Assembly: GCA_030765065.1 (NCBI GenBank)
Contig: CM060975.1
Location: forward strand, 199,797,007 to 199,861,006
Direction of reading: 5' to 3'
Length of the DNA: 64,000 bases
Origin: Deroplatys truncata
Taxonomy: Eukaryota > Arthropoda > Insecta > Mantodea > Mantidae
Shown in pieces: positions 22,981-33,643 of this stretch (position 1 is the stretch's first letter; each line of letters starts with the position of its first letter). A program made the position numbers and the translations under genes. The notes beneath the pieces were generated by a model that was given only the letters and a program-made list of their open reading frames with translations, had not been told where the DNA came from and did not search any database.

Positions 22981-23175
22981 CATTAGGCTTGGCACTGCTA
23001 GACGATTGATCGGTCAATATAACCGTCCACATGGTTAACGTGACTAACTACATCATAAACCTCAGTCCTATCCTGCCTTCCTACCAGACCCTGTTTAACT
23101 TGACAGTCACGCAAGCTGTCGACCAAGATAAGCAGCAGTGGGCATGTCGCCACTTGAATGGATGATAAATCAAGA

Positions 23176-23208
<33 letters not shown>
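23176..23208 (+). repeat. (AAT)n microsatellite, LINE tail
   Basis: About 11 triplets directly following the 3' region of the Jockey-type remnant. Confidence 0.85.
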
Positions 23209-23209
<1 letters not shown>

Positions 23210-23700
23210 GAATATTTGTACCTATACTATTATGTTATTTATACCTGAAGTTGTAAACATAATTTGTTGACACCTTGTATAATGGTCAATATGAAGGCAG
23301 TGTACGTTTACCGAATAAATATTAATCTAACAGTTTATGTTCTTTGTGTAATCCAATGTTATTAAACTGAAGCTTAATTGCATATACTGCAGTATTAAGA
23401 TATTATTCTTTTAGCTTCTATTTAGTTTAAATCGTATGAAATAGTTTTCTCACTATGCTGAACATTTACAAAATCTCCAGATTTTTATACTCAGCTTGGC
23501 GCATTTTTACATGCAGTTTACGGACTCCCACTGCACTGGTAAGAAATTGGCCACACTGCTTCACTCGCCTTCTAGCGAAGTAGCAAAGACTATTTCATCT
23601 TCATCGTTTTATTTTCCTCTTCCTCTTCGATCCTACTATCACATTGCAAATCTCGCAGCACGTTAACCTACCCCAGGATTAGGAATAGGATTCAACGCAG
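23210..23700. other. Unannotated stretch
   Basis: AT-rich with a short CTTCATCG...TTCCTCTTCC pyrimidine-rich segment near 23600. Nothing recognised. Confidence 0.35.
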
Positions 23701-23734
23701 TGGGGGACTTGGCACGTCGACCTACATAGATTTT

Positions 23735-24185
23735 GTGTACCTAGGGCCTAGACGGGGCGCCTCCCGGGAAAGAGGAATGAGGTGAGAGTAGACAGAGGGC
23801 CGCGTCCCTACCATTTAAGATTTAAACTCCCCGGATGGGCACTGGTCAACCGGCTCCCCTCCCCCTCGTAGGCTTACACATCCCCTGGTGGCCCGGAAGC
23901 CGGAGACCGTCCTCATTCCGAGGGACGAAGGTTTCCACAGAGCAGCCTTTTTCCATGCCATGCACACGCCGAGACCTCCCGCCGACACGCACAATCCTGA
24001 AAGAGACCAAGTGGATAAAAAATAAAGTGAAATGGAGCCACAGGAAATTCGGGGGACTTCCGCATTCGCCTAGCGACCCGGGGAAATCACCGAAAAATAC
24101 CCATGAATCAGGAAAGTCGGCTTTGGGAATCAACCCCACGACCACCTGAATGCGGGCCACAGACGTTACCTCCTGAGCCATTCCG
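23735..24185 (-). mobile_element. tRNA-derived SINE (S1a), partial
   Basis: The head is at the right end: on the minus strand, a GCTCAGGAGGTAACGTCTGTG A-box region, then CATTCAGGTGGTCGTGGGGTTGATTCCC as B-box context near 24130-24155 (partial). Body landmarks shared with 35050-35600 are CCTGAAAGAGACCAA, AAATTCGGGGG and CCCGGGGAAATCACCGAAAA. The distal part (23735-23990) is rearranged. Confidence 0.75.
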
Positions 24186-24479
24186 CTTGGTTCGACCTAT
24201 CCTGTGTCAGCTCCCCTTTATAATACACCTATTTAAATTTATAGAATTTTCTCTTTGAAGAACTAACGATAATAGAAAGTTCTACCATAGCCTCCTGTTT
24301 GCGATTCTGGAGTCGTCTGACAACGCACCACTCTGTTTCGAACACTTTCCCTCTACCTATCAAACTGAACTGTGGTTCTGACAATGCGCCAGCGCCTTTC
24401 TTCCTTTACGTTTTTACCTTATAAAACTAAATTGCCTGCACAACAATCCGTTGCCGGCCAAGTCCTGCCGCCCTCCTCT

Positions 24480-24765
24480 GAATCACAACAGGCGTCATGA
24501 GGGGATGTAGTTCTGGAGGGTGATGTGGTTAGCACCCCTGGTCCCTCCCGACCGTTATATGCAGCCTCCTTAACCTGGAGCCGCTACTCTTCAGTCAAGT
24601 AGCTCCTCAATTGCCCCCCCCCAGGAACCTAACAAGGCTGAGCATACCCCGGGCCAGGTCTCCCACCAGGAGAAAATCCCTACGCCGGTACCGGGAATCG
24701 AACCCGGGTCTCCCGTTTGATAAGCAGCTGCGCTACCATCGCGCTAAGGAGCATTTAATAATGGC
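24480..24765 (-). mobile_element. tRNA-derived SINE (S3)
   Basis: On the minus strand, GCGCGATGGTAGCGCAGCTGC (A-box region) is followed by CCCGGGTTCGATTCCCGGTA (B box) with a perfect 5-bp T-stem. The acceptor ends do not pair (5' CTCCTTA against 3' ACCGGCG), so this is a SINE head, not a tRNA gene. The body carries CCTTGTTAGGTTCCTGG and CAGGAGGGACCAGGGG-like segments toward 24490. Confidence 0.7.
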
Positions 24766-24769
24766 TGAA

Positions 24770-26165
24770 ACTTCTTTCCTTAACCACATTTGGTTAAGAA
24801 ATATTATATACAGGCTCAGAAGGATATACATACAAACATTTGCACCAACGACTTAGCATGATGTTTTGAAGAAATATATTCAATAGATTTCTGGAACTTC
24901 GAAAGATATCTGTGACTGTTGATGCCTTTCTTGTTCATGCCAAAAGGACTGTAAACAGCAGCAACTCTCTCCATAATAGATCCTGAAATGTGTGATCCAT
25001 TTATGAAATTAACTAGGACAAAGAAATAATGTGATTGGGATATTGTCTTGTATTTACCTTTTACGAAATGCCGAATATTTGTTGTGTTAATCTGTTAAAA
25101 TCTGAAGGTCATTGATGTATCTATTTTCGAAACATAATGTATACGCATCGAGTAACTTAGAGACTAAAGTATATATAATAGATCATTGGAGCGTTGAATG
25201 TTTACTCGAAATATATTAATCATAAAATGTTTACTGGTATTGTCAATTATCACACTTATGTAAAGCTAAATCTTTCATTCTTTTAATAAAGGGAGGGTAA
25301 ATTCCTCTAGATCAGCAAAAAGATTAACCTAAACTTATGAAGTGCTGATGCAAAGTTCGTTGTGTTATATATGTGCTAAAATTAACATTTTTTCATTTGA
25401 AAAATTGAAAGTTCACCTAAAAATATGCATAATGAAGAAGATAAAAACAACATATTTGATATTTTAATACTGAGGCAGCTCTTTAAATAACCTTAATATC
25501 GAATATAAATCAGTTGCAACATACACTAAAATTTTGTAAATAGAGCATCTCTTTGCTCCAGGTGAACAGTTACTGACTGCCTATTGCTCAGATACCCATT
25601 CACTTCACTTGGGCCATGGGGTTGCAAATCTGAGGTGTAAGGAATCTATTAGGCGAATGAATGTTTAAATACAATTTGTTCAACGTCTCCCTCATTATTC
25701 TGCAATGTCAAATCCCGTAACATAGAGAAGCCTAAAGAAGAGGTGGTGTCATGATTAGAAGAGCATGGCAGTAGTTGCGCGTCAGCCAGAGTTCAGTTCT
25801 CAGCAACTCGGAGATGGCATCAGGAGGTTCACCTGGAACAGAGAGATGTAGTGTGTGAATAAAGGCAAACACTCTGTATTCGACTAACAGCATCTAGCAT
25901 AGTGTAGTACTATCCTGGAAGTCATTTAGAAGGCTTGTGCGTTTCACTTAAAATGTTCGTATCTAAACGTAAATAGAAATAAATGAAAAGGACAGATTAA
26001 AATCTAAAACTAACAGAGCTTTAGATTAACATCTACATTCCCTGTGCAGCCTGTGTTGGCATAATGTCATTGTAACAGATTTTCATAAATGAAGCGTAAG
26101 TAAATAACATCAATAATAACTTATTTGGCATGGTTTTAAAAATAGTTGGAAGTATATGCAACGGA
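24770..26165. other. Unannotated stretch
   Basis: No recognised element. A patch at 25740-25880 with an AATAAA signal could be part of an LTR, but no partner repeat is seen. Confidence 0.3.
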
Positions 26166-26169
26166 AAAC

Positions 26170-26480
26170 TCCATGGGAAAAGTAATCTTAACCCACTATA
26201 TTACTCTGCACGAAAATGCATTTGAGAGTCCAAAATCGATAGTATTTATCCAAATCTTTGGTGTCTATCTGAGTTTTCGTTTTTCAGTTATGCTGCTCAC
26301 AAACATACACAAAGAAAGACCCCACACATACACACACTCTCTCCCTCAAACACACACACACACACACACACAAACACACGGACCTTTTTTTCTAAACAAG
26401 CCTCCTTTGGATTCAAGGGGCCTTAAAACAGGCATTTCCGCTGAAATTTTGGATGGAATGTAATTCTTCCTCTACTTACT
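26170..26480 (-). mobile_element. H element fragment (B, 5' third)
   Basis: Contains a long CA tract (26332-26381), then the GATTCAAGGGGCCT block and the GAATGTAATTCTTCCTCTAC terminus. It is cut at 26480-26484 by, or next to, the MITE that follows. Confidence 0.75.
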
Positions 26481-26483
26481 AGG

Positions 26484-26945
26484 TACAATTTAGCGCATGG
26501 AATCGTACCAATATAATGCACAATGGTTTATGTTGGCAATGAAATTCTAAACCGCCTCAGCCAGGTACAGTCCCCACTCCTTATCTGGTTCTAACATTCC
26601 ACTTATTGTTTGTTCCCCCTTTCCCTTCGCTCCTGAGCCTGAAACCGACCTGTGTTCATAGGTTAATGTTTGAGTGCCAGACTTTTGACATCAAACTAAT
26701 ACGAGACGGACTTATCCAAAGGCTGATGAGGACCGTCGTTGCGAAGAATATCTTCCACATACTCAGATGAAATGTTTCCGTACTCCTCCCCTTTCGCTGC
26801 TCACCTAGACCTGACCGTTCATAGGCTAATGCGTGTGTGACGGACTTGAATTCAAACCAATAAGAGAGGCTTGCCCAGGGCTTGTCGAACACAGATAATT
26901 ATGAGTTTCTGCCAACATTAAGTGAAAAACTTGCACTCGACTGTG
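26484..26945 (+). mobile_element. Tc1/mariner-like MITE, copy 3 (diverged)
   Basis: It shares GGTTTATGTTGGCAATGAA, the TTCATAGGTTAATG core and TTCTGCCAACATTAAGTG with the other two copies. The right end is ACTCGACTGTGTG, close to the consensus ACTCGATTGTA. The left end is degenerate (TACAATTTAGCGCA). Confidence 0.6.
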
Positions 26946-27700
26946 TGTGATTGTGAAAGTAAAAATAGGTGAAATATATTATCTCATCCTTTAGTGCCTA
27001 CAGTATGAGTTTATACAGCTCAGGTACCAACATATACTTGACGTTTAAGTGCAAGGTTTTCTGGCATGACCATATGAACACGCCTTAATGTTAAACAGTG
27101 AACGCAACGTTTCAGGGGAATCCTAGAGGCTGTTTCAATTCCTGACCACCTATATGTAACACTCATCTGCCTTCAATTCTGGGCAGAGCAGTCTAACTGT
27201 GTGATTGTTGTCTGTTTGTAAGTGCTTTCCGTCCGTTCTCAAAGGCAGCCGTAAAAACAGTTTTAAACCAAGTGTTCAGGGGAGTGTAATGAAACCTAAA
27301 TGTTATTTAAAACAACCCCTGGTTTCAGCCAAGCTGTGTGGCGAAGATTTTTTCCCGTTGTATCACATCTCTTGTTCCATGTTTTTCTTGTTGTTAGAGA
27401 CTGCTTTGTTTTTCTAAGCTATGCATTGTCGCACTGCAGCACCTACCAAAACACTATCTCTGCTGAACGGGACTTTGGTAAAGCAGTAAAGGATGGTGCT
27501 TCAATGCCCGCCTAACTGGTATGGGGTATCGTAACTGCCGAAGGGCCTCAGTTTGAATCTCGAATGGGATAAGATTTTCTTCGGAGTTTTCATTGATATA
27601 CATGGTAAATGTTGAGTAATTCTCGGCTAATGGGATTTTATGCCTAATATATAATATGTTAAATTCCTTTGAGAAGCTGAGAATAGCTAGATACGTATTT
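26946..27700. other. Mostly unannotated; possible SINE scrap at 27495-27580
   Basis: GGCCTCAGTTTGAATCTCG at 27544 resembles a B box, with CCTAACTGGTATGGGGTATCG upstream. No body match was found, so this is weak. Confidence 0.3.
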
Positions 27701-27707
27701 TAAAACC

Positions 27708-27760
27708 TGGTGTGTTGCATTCACATGGATTTCTCTACTCACTATTCTACAATTTTAAGA
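27708..27760 (-). mobile_element. H element fragment (3' end)
   Basis: CCTGGTGTGTTGCATTCACATGGATTTCTCTACT: reversed hairpin (ATGTG arm eroded) and sub-terminal motif. Confidence 0.65.
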
Positions 27761-27784
27761 TATAGGTTATATAAGCTATACAAC

Positions 27785-28225
27785 GGAGGCGAACGCCGCG
27801 CGCACTACAACCTACAGGGGATCTATTGCGGCTACAACCCTCAAGAGGAAGGAAAGAAGTGAAGGAACCACAGAAGAACTCAAGAGAAGTGATAAAAAAG
27901 TACCCATCCCAGCATTCCTTGTCGTCCTCGTGGCGTAGTGGTTACCACTAGTAGGGATGAGGCGAAGGGAGACACCGGGCAGCCGCAATCAGGAGTGGCG
28001 ACACAGCAATGCTGGGTCCATACAATTTCCTTATTGAGACGTCCCGGCAGCCGGACAGGAGACCACGTCCCATACAGGATCCGACCCCAGGGATCGGTTC
28101 TTATTACGCAGCAACCAGCCGAAGGCCGAGGGACGGTGCCACAGCGCACCGAAACACTCCAGCATTTGCCTGACGACCCGGGAAACCCCAAAACCGTCTG
28201 AGCCATCTCGGTCGGTGCAGTATGA
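27785..28225 (-). mobile_element. S1 SINE pieces (S1b 3' part, then S1a part)
   Basis: 27785-27880 matches the reverse complement of the 3' portion of the SINE at 17690 (GCGGCTAC...GAGGAAGG...GAAGTGAAGGAACC). 27950-28225 matches S1a in minus orientation, ending with a head-like AAACCGTCTGAGCCATCTCGG. A similar block occurs at 51905-52115. Confidence 0.6.
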
Positions 28226-28231
28226 AGGAAA

Positions 28232-28430
28232 AGCACTTGATAGAAAAATCTTTTGTAATAATAGTTTATACATGAGCGGGTAGAGAAAGTAATGTGAAAG
28301 CGACACATTAGATTTTTTCTAAGAAATTTGTTTTATTTAGGGGCCTCAAAATATGTAATTTCTGTGAAAGTTCAATATAAAATTTGTGGATAGAATGCAT
28401 TATTTCCGCTAGCTAATAAAGGTAAGTGCT
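28232..28430. mobile_element. H 3' end (+) abutting an H 5' end (-)
   Basis: 28240-28315 is a plus-strand 3' end with hairpin AATGTG/CACATT. 28316-28430 is a minus-strand 5' block (GGGGCCTCAAAATATG and on to TTATTTCCGCTAGC). This fits one H copy inserted in the A/T tract of another and then truncated. The same junction recurs at 53082-53265. Confidence 0.65.
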
Positions 28431-28559
28431 AGAGTAAATAAGAAAACGTATCGCTAATATTTCCAAACGGCTAATGCTACGAAAACGTTATTCGGGTATG
28501 TTTTTATCAATTTTTCTTTAATAAGTTCTGATTACGTTATGGTGAGAGTCATCCCACGG

Positions 28560-28712
28560 TTCTAGCGGTACCATGCTAGCCTCTAGTTCCCGAGGTCGCG
28601 GGTTCAAACCCGGCGGAGGGTGTTGTGTTTCTTCGGCCGTAAAAATCCTTAACAAGGCTTCCTTCGGAAAGTAAGTAAAGCCGGTGGTCCCGTGTCTAGA
28701 TTTACTTTAATT
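28560..28712 (+). mobile_element. tRNA-derived SINE (S2), truncated
   Basis: Head GGTTCTAGCGGTACCATGC, B box GGTCGCGGGTTCAAACCCGG. The body has CCTTAACAAGGCTTCCTTCGG and AAGCCGGTGGTCCCGTGTC. It stops where the copies at 53365 and 55408 continue for another 110 bp. Confidence 0.8.
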
Positions 28713-29329
28713 GTTACTATATGTTGTTGAAAGTTATTCCAGTTTTCATGTCATACGCTATCCTTCCATTTTTTTTAACCATTTGGCGCTGTATTAGACA
28801 ATGACATTGAAATCATCCGATTTCCTAGACAAAACGCACCTTTCTATGTAATTATTATTTATCAATCCTTTTAGAAATAAAGCTCATATGCGTACCCAAG
28901 CAAGATCTCTCTTCCAAATTAACCACAAATATCAATGCACTTCTCCAGTTCACCGTTTCTTTTCACTGACATAAATTCTAAAGAACCTTTGTCATCAAAA
29001 CTAGCTCAGATCTCTTACTTCTCTATGTCTTCCACCCTCTGTCTCACTTCTGGCCAGAGTACACTACAATTGTTTTCACCTCATAGCAATGTAGGCAATT
29101 TCGACCTATAGTTAAATATATTCAATATCCTTATTTGTTAATTGAAACCAAAACAGGGTATTTAATGATAAAATTGAATTTTATATTCCAATTAAGAAAA
29201 TCTGATGATCGACTGAAAGCTGTTAACTCATTATTCAAGCGGTTTAACTCCATTTACATCTTTTACTCAATTTATATAGTTGAAAACAAAACATGGCATT
29301 TTCATTGTAAAAATAAAGTTTTCATTTTT
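28713..29329. other. Unannotated stretch
   Basis: AT-rich, no element recognised. Confidence 0.35.
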
Positions 29330-30272
29330 ACTTTCTCTACTACGTATAGTAAGTAGGGGAAATATTGTATTCCACCCAAAAATTTGATACCGAGATTTCG
29401 CCGAAAATATATGTTTTGAGACCCCCTGAATCCAAAAAAAGCATTTTTGGAAACATGTCCGTGTGTGTGTCTGTGAACAGCATAACTCATGAACGAACAG
29501 TCGGATAAACACCAAACTCGGTTTTTAGGTTCTGTATCTTCCAGAGATGCGACACGAAGGTTTTCAAGAAAATCCCCCCAGATTGCCCTTTACCTGGAAC
29601 ATTTTTCGAAAATTTTAATTTTCTCAAAAATGGCTCTAACGATTTTGATTAAAATATCATATGTTTAAGATATTTTCATGACAAATAAAATGTATATCTT
29701 GAATTTTCTGGGAATCTCTCCAAAAGTATTCTTCATTGTGAACGACTTTTGCATAACTGGTAAACCATAAGAGATAGACAAAATTTTACTAAACAAAAAA
29801 TGTAGATCGCGTTTAAATACACATTTTATGTCATATACATTTTTTTGTTGAGTGAACCATTTTCGAGATATTGCTTGTTACTCACTTAAATTTTTCAATA
29901 CTTATTTTTTCAAATGGGAATTCGTTATTCATTTTTTTGTCTTGGATATGCAAAGAATATTAATCCGTGGCAAAGAGAATGGTGCTGCAAATAGCAACCA
30001 ACTATTAAGAGATATGTCGATGCTTAAAGGCTACTGTATTTCTATATTGCCCTTGCAAATACAAAACAAGGGGAACATAGTAGGGCTTAAGTGATAGTCA
30101 AATATTTTTAGAACGGTCGCTATGTGTAAAATGTAATTCTCTTTGCATGTCAAAAGATCGTTTCTGCAAATGTTTATCTCGATTAATTTGAAATAGATTG
30201 AGAATAAGGGTTTGTAAAAATAGTTGTACAAGAGTAGAGAAAGTCATCTGAGTGTAACAAATCAGATTTTTA
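29330..30272 (+). mobile_element. H element 18 (A subfamily, long form), complete
   Basis: About 943 bp and uninterrupted, so it serves as the reference for the long form and shows the unbroken site used by H2. GTGTGTGTCTGTG lies at 29461-29474. The 3' hairpin is intact on one side (CATCTGAG...AACAAAT), with a mutated stem. Confidence 0.9.
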
Positions 30273-30427
30273 TATATATATTCAAAGATTATTTGTTATC
30301 TCTATAACAACTTCAGCGTTATACTCTAATATAAGGCATTTGAATAAATAATAAACATAATTAAAATTAAGGCAATAAAATTACTAAATAGGATTTTAAA
30401 TCATTCGTTTGAAATCATTGATTAAAC

Positions 30428-30900
30428 CGAGAGGGAAGGCTCAGGGAGTGACGTCTGTGGCCCGTATTCGGTTCGATTCCCGGCCACCGTCCACCATGGG
30501 TTTTTCATGCTTTCCCTGGGATTGAAAGACGAATGCTGGGGTGTTTTTTTTCTACCACGGTTTCCTTTCCGTCATTTCCCTTTCATTCTGTTTCCTTATC
30601 ATCCTTCAAGTGTGCTTCTAGGTCTCGTGGCGTGTGGCAGTGCCGGACAGATGGCGCGGATGCATGCTCACTGGAAAGAATAATCCCCATGGACACCAGA
30701 GGGCTGCTCGACTAGTGGGTCGTTCATCGCCAACTCAGGCGGCTCCGTAGGTGACATACAGGTATGCGTGCTTGCAAATGTTAGGGATTTCCGCGCGGCT
30801 CTGTACCCTGCGGCCTATAGCCACCTGTGTGATTCCTTCACTCCGTCCCTTCCTCCTCGGGAGTGCTAGGCACAATAGATCTCTGTAGGTCGCGATTCTG
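30428..30900 (+). mobile_element. tRNA-derived SINE (S1b)
   Basis: Head GGCTCAGGGAGTGACGTCTG, B box CGGTTCGATTCCCGGCCACC. The middle has GAATGCTGGGGTGTTTTTTT, and the 3' region has CCGTCCCTTCCTCCTCGGGA. It matches 17690-18220 along its length. Confidence 0.75.
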
Positions 30901-30997
30901 AGCAACTATAACCTATATCATTGACTGAAACCTCCTAGCTTCATCACAATTAATATTGTGACGAGCTAAGAAAATATGTGCTCCATATTCTCAATAT

Positions 30998-31050
30998 AAA
31001 TAATAATAATAATAATAATAATAATAATTATTATTGTTATTATTATTTTA
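30998..31050. repeat. (AAT)n followed by (ATT)n, inverted microsatellite
   Basis: About ten AAT units run directly into interrupted ATT units. This could be two LINE-type triplet tails meeting tail to tail. Confidence 0.7.
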
Positions 31051-31639
31051 AAGTATTCAAAATCCTCGCATTATTTCGCACTATAAAGTTTAGCGAATGT
31101 TTTGCTATGTGAATATTGCATCTTTTGGGGAAACAGTACAGTACTTCTGCAGCATATAAGCCCACAGCTTCCTGTTATGCTGTCGTAATAGTGTCATGTA
31201 AAAACCCTTTGGGTTAACCTTTCCGTTAGTAAATCCTGTAGCAACTCTAAAAATTCTGCAACAGCTTGATGGCGCAAAATAATGTCTAAATATTTCGAGA
31301 ACGGACTGGAAGTCAAGACGGTATAAACCATGAGGGCGACTTATCCGGAATGTGCCAGTTTTTGAACCGTCAGGCTGAACCCACATCGCCGGTCGTAGTC
31401 CAGACCGGACATTGTGCTACTACAACTCCTCGGCTTAGCCCCGCCACAAGACCAAAAAATTCTTTGGGTACTGGAAGCACTCTGGCTCCAAATGCATATA
31501 TTCCCACATTTCATGGTAGTGTTCCCAGAGGGCGACGAGTGATTCAGTACCTAGTCGGCTAAAACAGATATTGGACGGATTATTATAATAATGTACAACC
31601 CTCAGATTTTTCAACTCGTCTCTAGGCATCCTTAAGGAA
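31051..31639. other. Unannotated stretch, possibly a minus-strand retroelement end
   Basis: If the (ATT)n at its left is a tail, the stretch would read on the minus strand. The frames there (for example at 31105-31386) show no domain I recognise. Confidence 0.3.
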
Positions 31640-31679
31640 TATAACATTACTCTGCCTAATATGTTCCCTTGTTTCATAG

Positions 31680-33440
31680 ATTCAGATTATATACCATGGA
31701 AACTCACAAATCCCTGTATTGATACATCACTGGCTAGACAAAGAAAACCTTCAACAAATAGTTTTCTTATAAACTTCTGTTTAACTAATTCTGTGCACTT
31801 TATTCAGCACACACACAAATCTTCACTGATGGATCAAGACTTCATGGTTACAATGGAAGTGCACCAGTATTCCCTGAATACACCATACAATATAGTCTTC
31901 TCAACTAACCTTCTGCCTATTCTTGTGAATTTTTCGCAATTCAACTCTCATTGGAACATATACTTAAAAAATCTGATGTGTTACACTCACATGACTTTCC
32001 CGACTCTTGTACAAACTATTTTTACAAACGCTCTCCATCTACTTCATGTTAATCGAGATAAACATTTGCAGACTCTATCTTATTGCTAATTTTCTTGTAG
32101 ATGTAAGGGGAATATATATATTTACAAGGGCAATATAGAAATACAGTAGCCTTTAAGCATAGACATATCTCTTTATAGCTGGTTGCTAGGTGCAGCACCA
32201 TTCTCTTTGCCACAGATTAATACTCTTTGCATATACAAGACAAAAAAATGAATAACGAATTCCCATTTGAGAAAATAAGTATTGAAAAATTTAAGGGAAT
32301 AACAAGCAATATCTCGAAAATGGTTCACTCAACAACAAAAATGTATATGACATAAATTGTGTATTTTAACGCGATTTACATTTTGTGTGTAGTAAAATTT
32401 TGTCGATCTCTTATGGTTTACCAGTTATGCAAAAGTCGTCCACAATGAAGAATACTTTTGGAGGCATTCCCAGATAATTCAAGATATACATTTTATTTGT
32501 CATGAAAATATCTTAAACATATGATATTTTAATCAAAAATCGTTAGAGCAATTTTAGAGAAAATAAAATTTTCGAAAAAGTTCCATGTAAAGGGTAATCT
32601 AGGGTGGGGAGATTTTCTTCAAAATCCTTCGTGTCGCATCTCTGGAAGATACTGAACCTAATTACCAAGTTTGGTGTTTATCCGACTGTTCGTTTCTGAG
32701 TGATGCTGTTCACAGACACACACACACAGACGGACATGTTTCCAAAAATGCTCTTTTTTGGATTCAGAGGGTCTCAAAACATGTATTTCCGGTGAAATCT
32801 CGGTATCGAATTTTTGGGTGGAATACAATACTTCCCCTACTTACTATACGTAGTAGAGAAAGTAAAAAGATAACCTACATACTTACATAATATTCTGCGA
32901 CTCGTTGAGTGCTTTAACGTCCCTCCAACAATTATTAACCTCCCAAAAATTGTTAAAGAAATTCAGAAACTGTACAACCAAATATTAATCTCATGTAAAT
33001 CAGTATCGTTCGCCTGGACTGCGTCTCACGTCAAAATTTTGGGAAATGAATCAGCTGATCAGGCAGCCAAAGAAGCCACCAAACATCCCCTCAGGAGATC
33101 AAGATCCCACACACGGACTTCATCAGCTTCATCGCAAAGACTTGCATTAATCAATAGAGACAAACATGTAAAGCCACATCTAAAAGCAAGTTACACGATG
33201 TCTACATTTCCGAGTCCAAACTTCAACACTACCATTTCAACCGCAAAGACCAAGTTGTGTTAACTCGACTACGTATTGGGTGTACTTCTATAATGCACAA
33301 ACACCTCTTCAACCTTGACCTTCCTCCTGTGTGCGACCTCTGCGATCCAACCTCACAGTTCATCATCTCGTTACAGCCTACCGTCGCTGTGTACAACACA
33401 GAGAAAGATGTGACATCCACAACAGCCTATCAGACGTCGT
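31680..33440 (+). pseudogene. LINE ORF2: RNase H domain and C-terminus, broken
   Basis: Linker YIPWKLTNPCIDTSL, then a frameshift and QIFTDGSRLHGYNGSAPVFP (31819-31880), with the first RNase H Asp in TDGS. Next comes CEFFAIQLSLEHILK just before the H insertion, with the Glu position in CEFFAI. After the insertion, YIIFCDSLSALTSLQQLL (32890-32945) holds the second Asp in the DS motif. Another frameshift leads to VSFAWTASHVKILGNESADQ (33005-33065), with the His/Asp region. The tail has LTRLRIG and PPVCDLCD. An RNase H domain is characteristic of the I clade and its relatives and is absent from most Jockey elements. Frameshifts and stops rule out function. Confidence 0.8.
31967..32863 (-). mobile_element. 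H element 19 (A subfamily, long form), complete
   Basis: About 897 bp. AAAATCTGATGTGTTACACT at the left is the 3' hairpin end and CTACGTAGTAGAGAAAGT-type sequence at the right is the 5' end (reversed). The CA tract is short (32715-32728). It sits within LINE coding sequence. Confidence 0.9.
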
Positions 33441-33605
33441 AAATGCAGCACAACAAAGAACTTAACTTTATGAAAACACACCTATATAGGGAATTTAATC
33501 TTGTATGTACTATTACTGTTTAAAATATTGTATTTTCATTGTAATCATATCTGTATTCTAAAGTAGCCGTGATATGAGTTTAAAGCTGAAGCGACAATAA
33601 AGAAT

Positions 33606-33640
33606 ATAATAATAATAACAATAATAATAATAATAATAAT
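33606..33640 (+). repeat. (AAT)n microsatellite, LINE tail
   Basis: Triplet run with one AAC interruption, directly after the I-clade 3' UTR. Confidence 0.8.
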
Positions 33641-33643
33641 GCT

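Larger units (their letters stand above)
20340..23208 (+). mobile_element. Jockey-type non-LTR retrotransposon remnant with (AAT)n tail
   Basis: Traces of an ORF2 run in one direction: an endonuclease N-terminal part near 20770-20840, an endonuclease end near 20970-21220, linker sequence, an RT palm/thumb part near 22490-22680, and an RT C-terminal tail near 22690-22975. A non-coding 3' region follows, and then a triplet (AAT)n tail at 23176-23208, as found in several Jockey/I-group elements. Segments between the recognised blocks appear deleted or rearranged. Confidence 0.75.
31640..33640 (+). mobile_element. I-clade non-LTR retrotransposon 3' end, split by an H copy
   Basis: The RNase H domain and cysteine-rich C-terminus of ORF2, then about 180 bp of 3' UTR with AATAAAG, and an (AAT)n tail at 33606-33640. 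The H copy at 31967-32863 interrupts the RNase H domain. Confidence 0.75.

Noticed and set aside
24690-24765. Possible tRNA gene on the minus strand
   Set aside because: B box and T-stem are perfect, but the acceptor ends do not pair and a SINE body follows.
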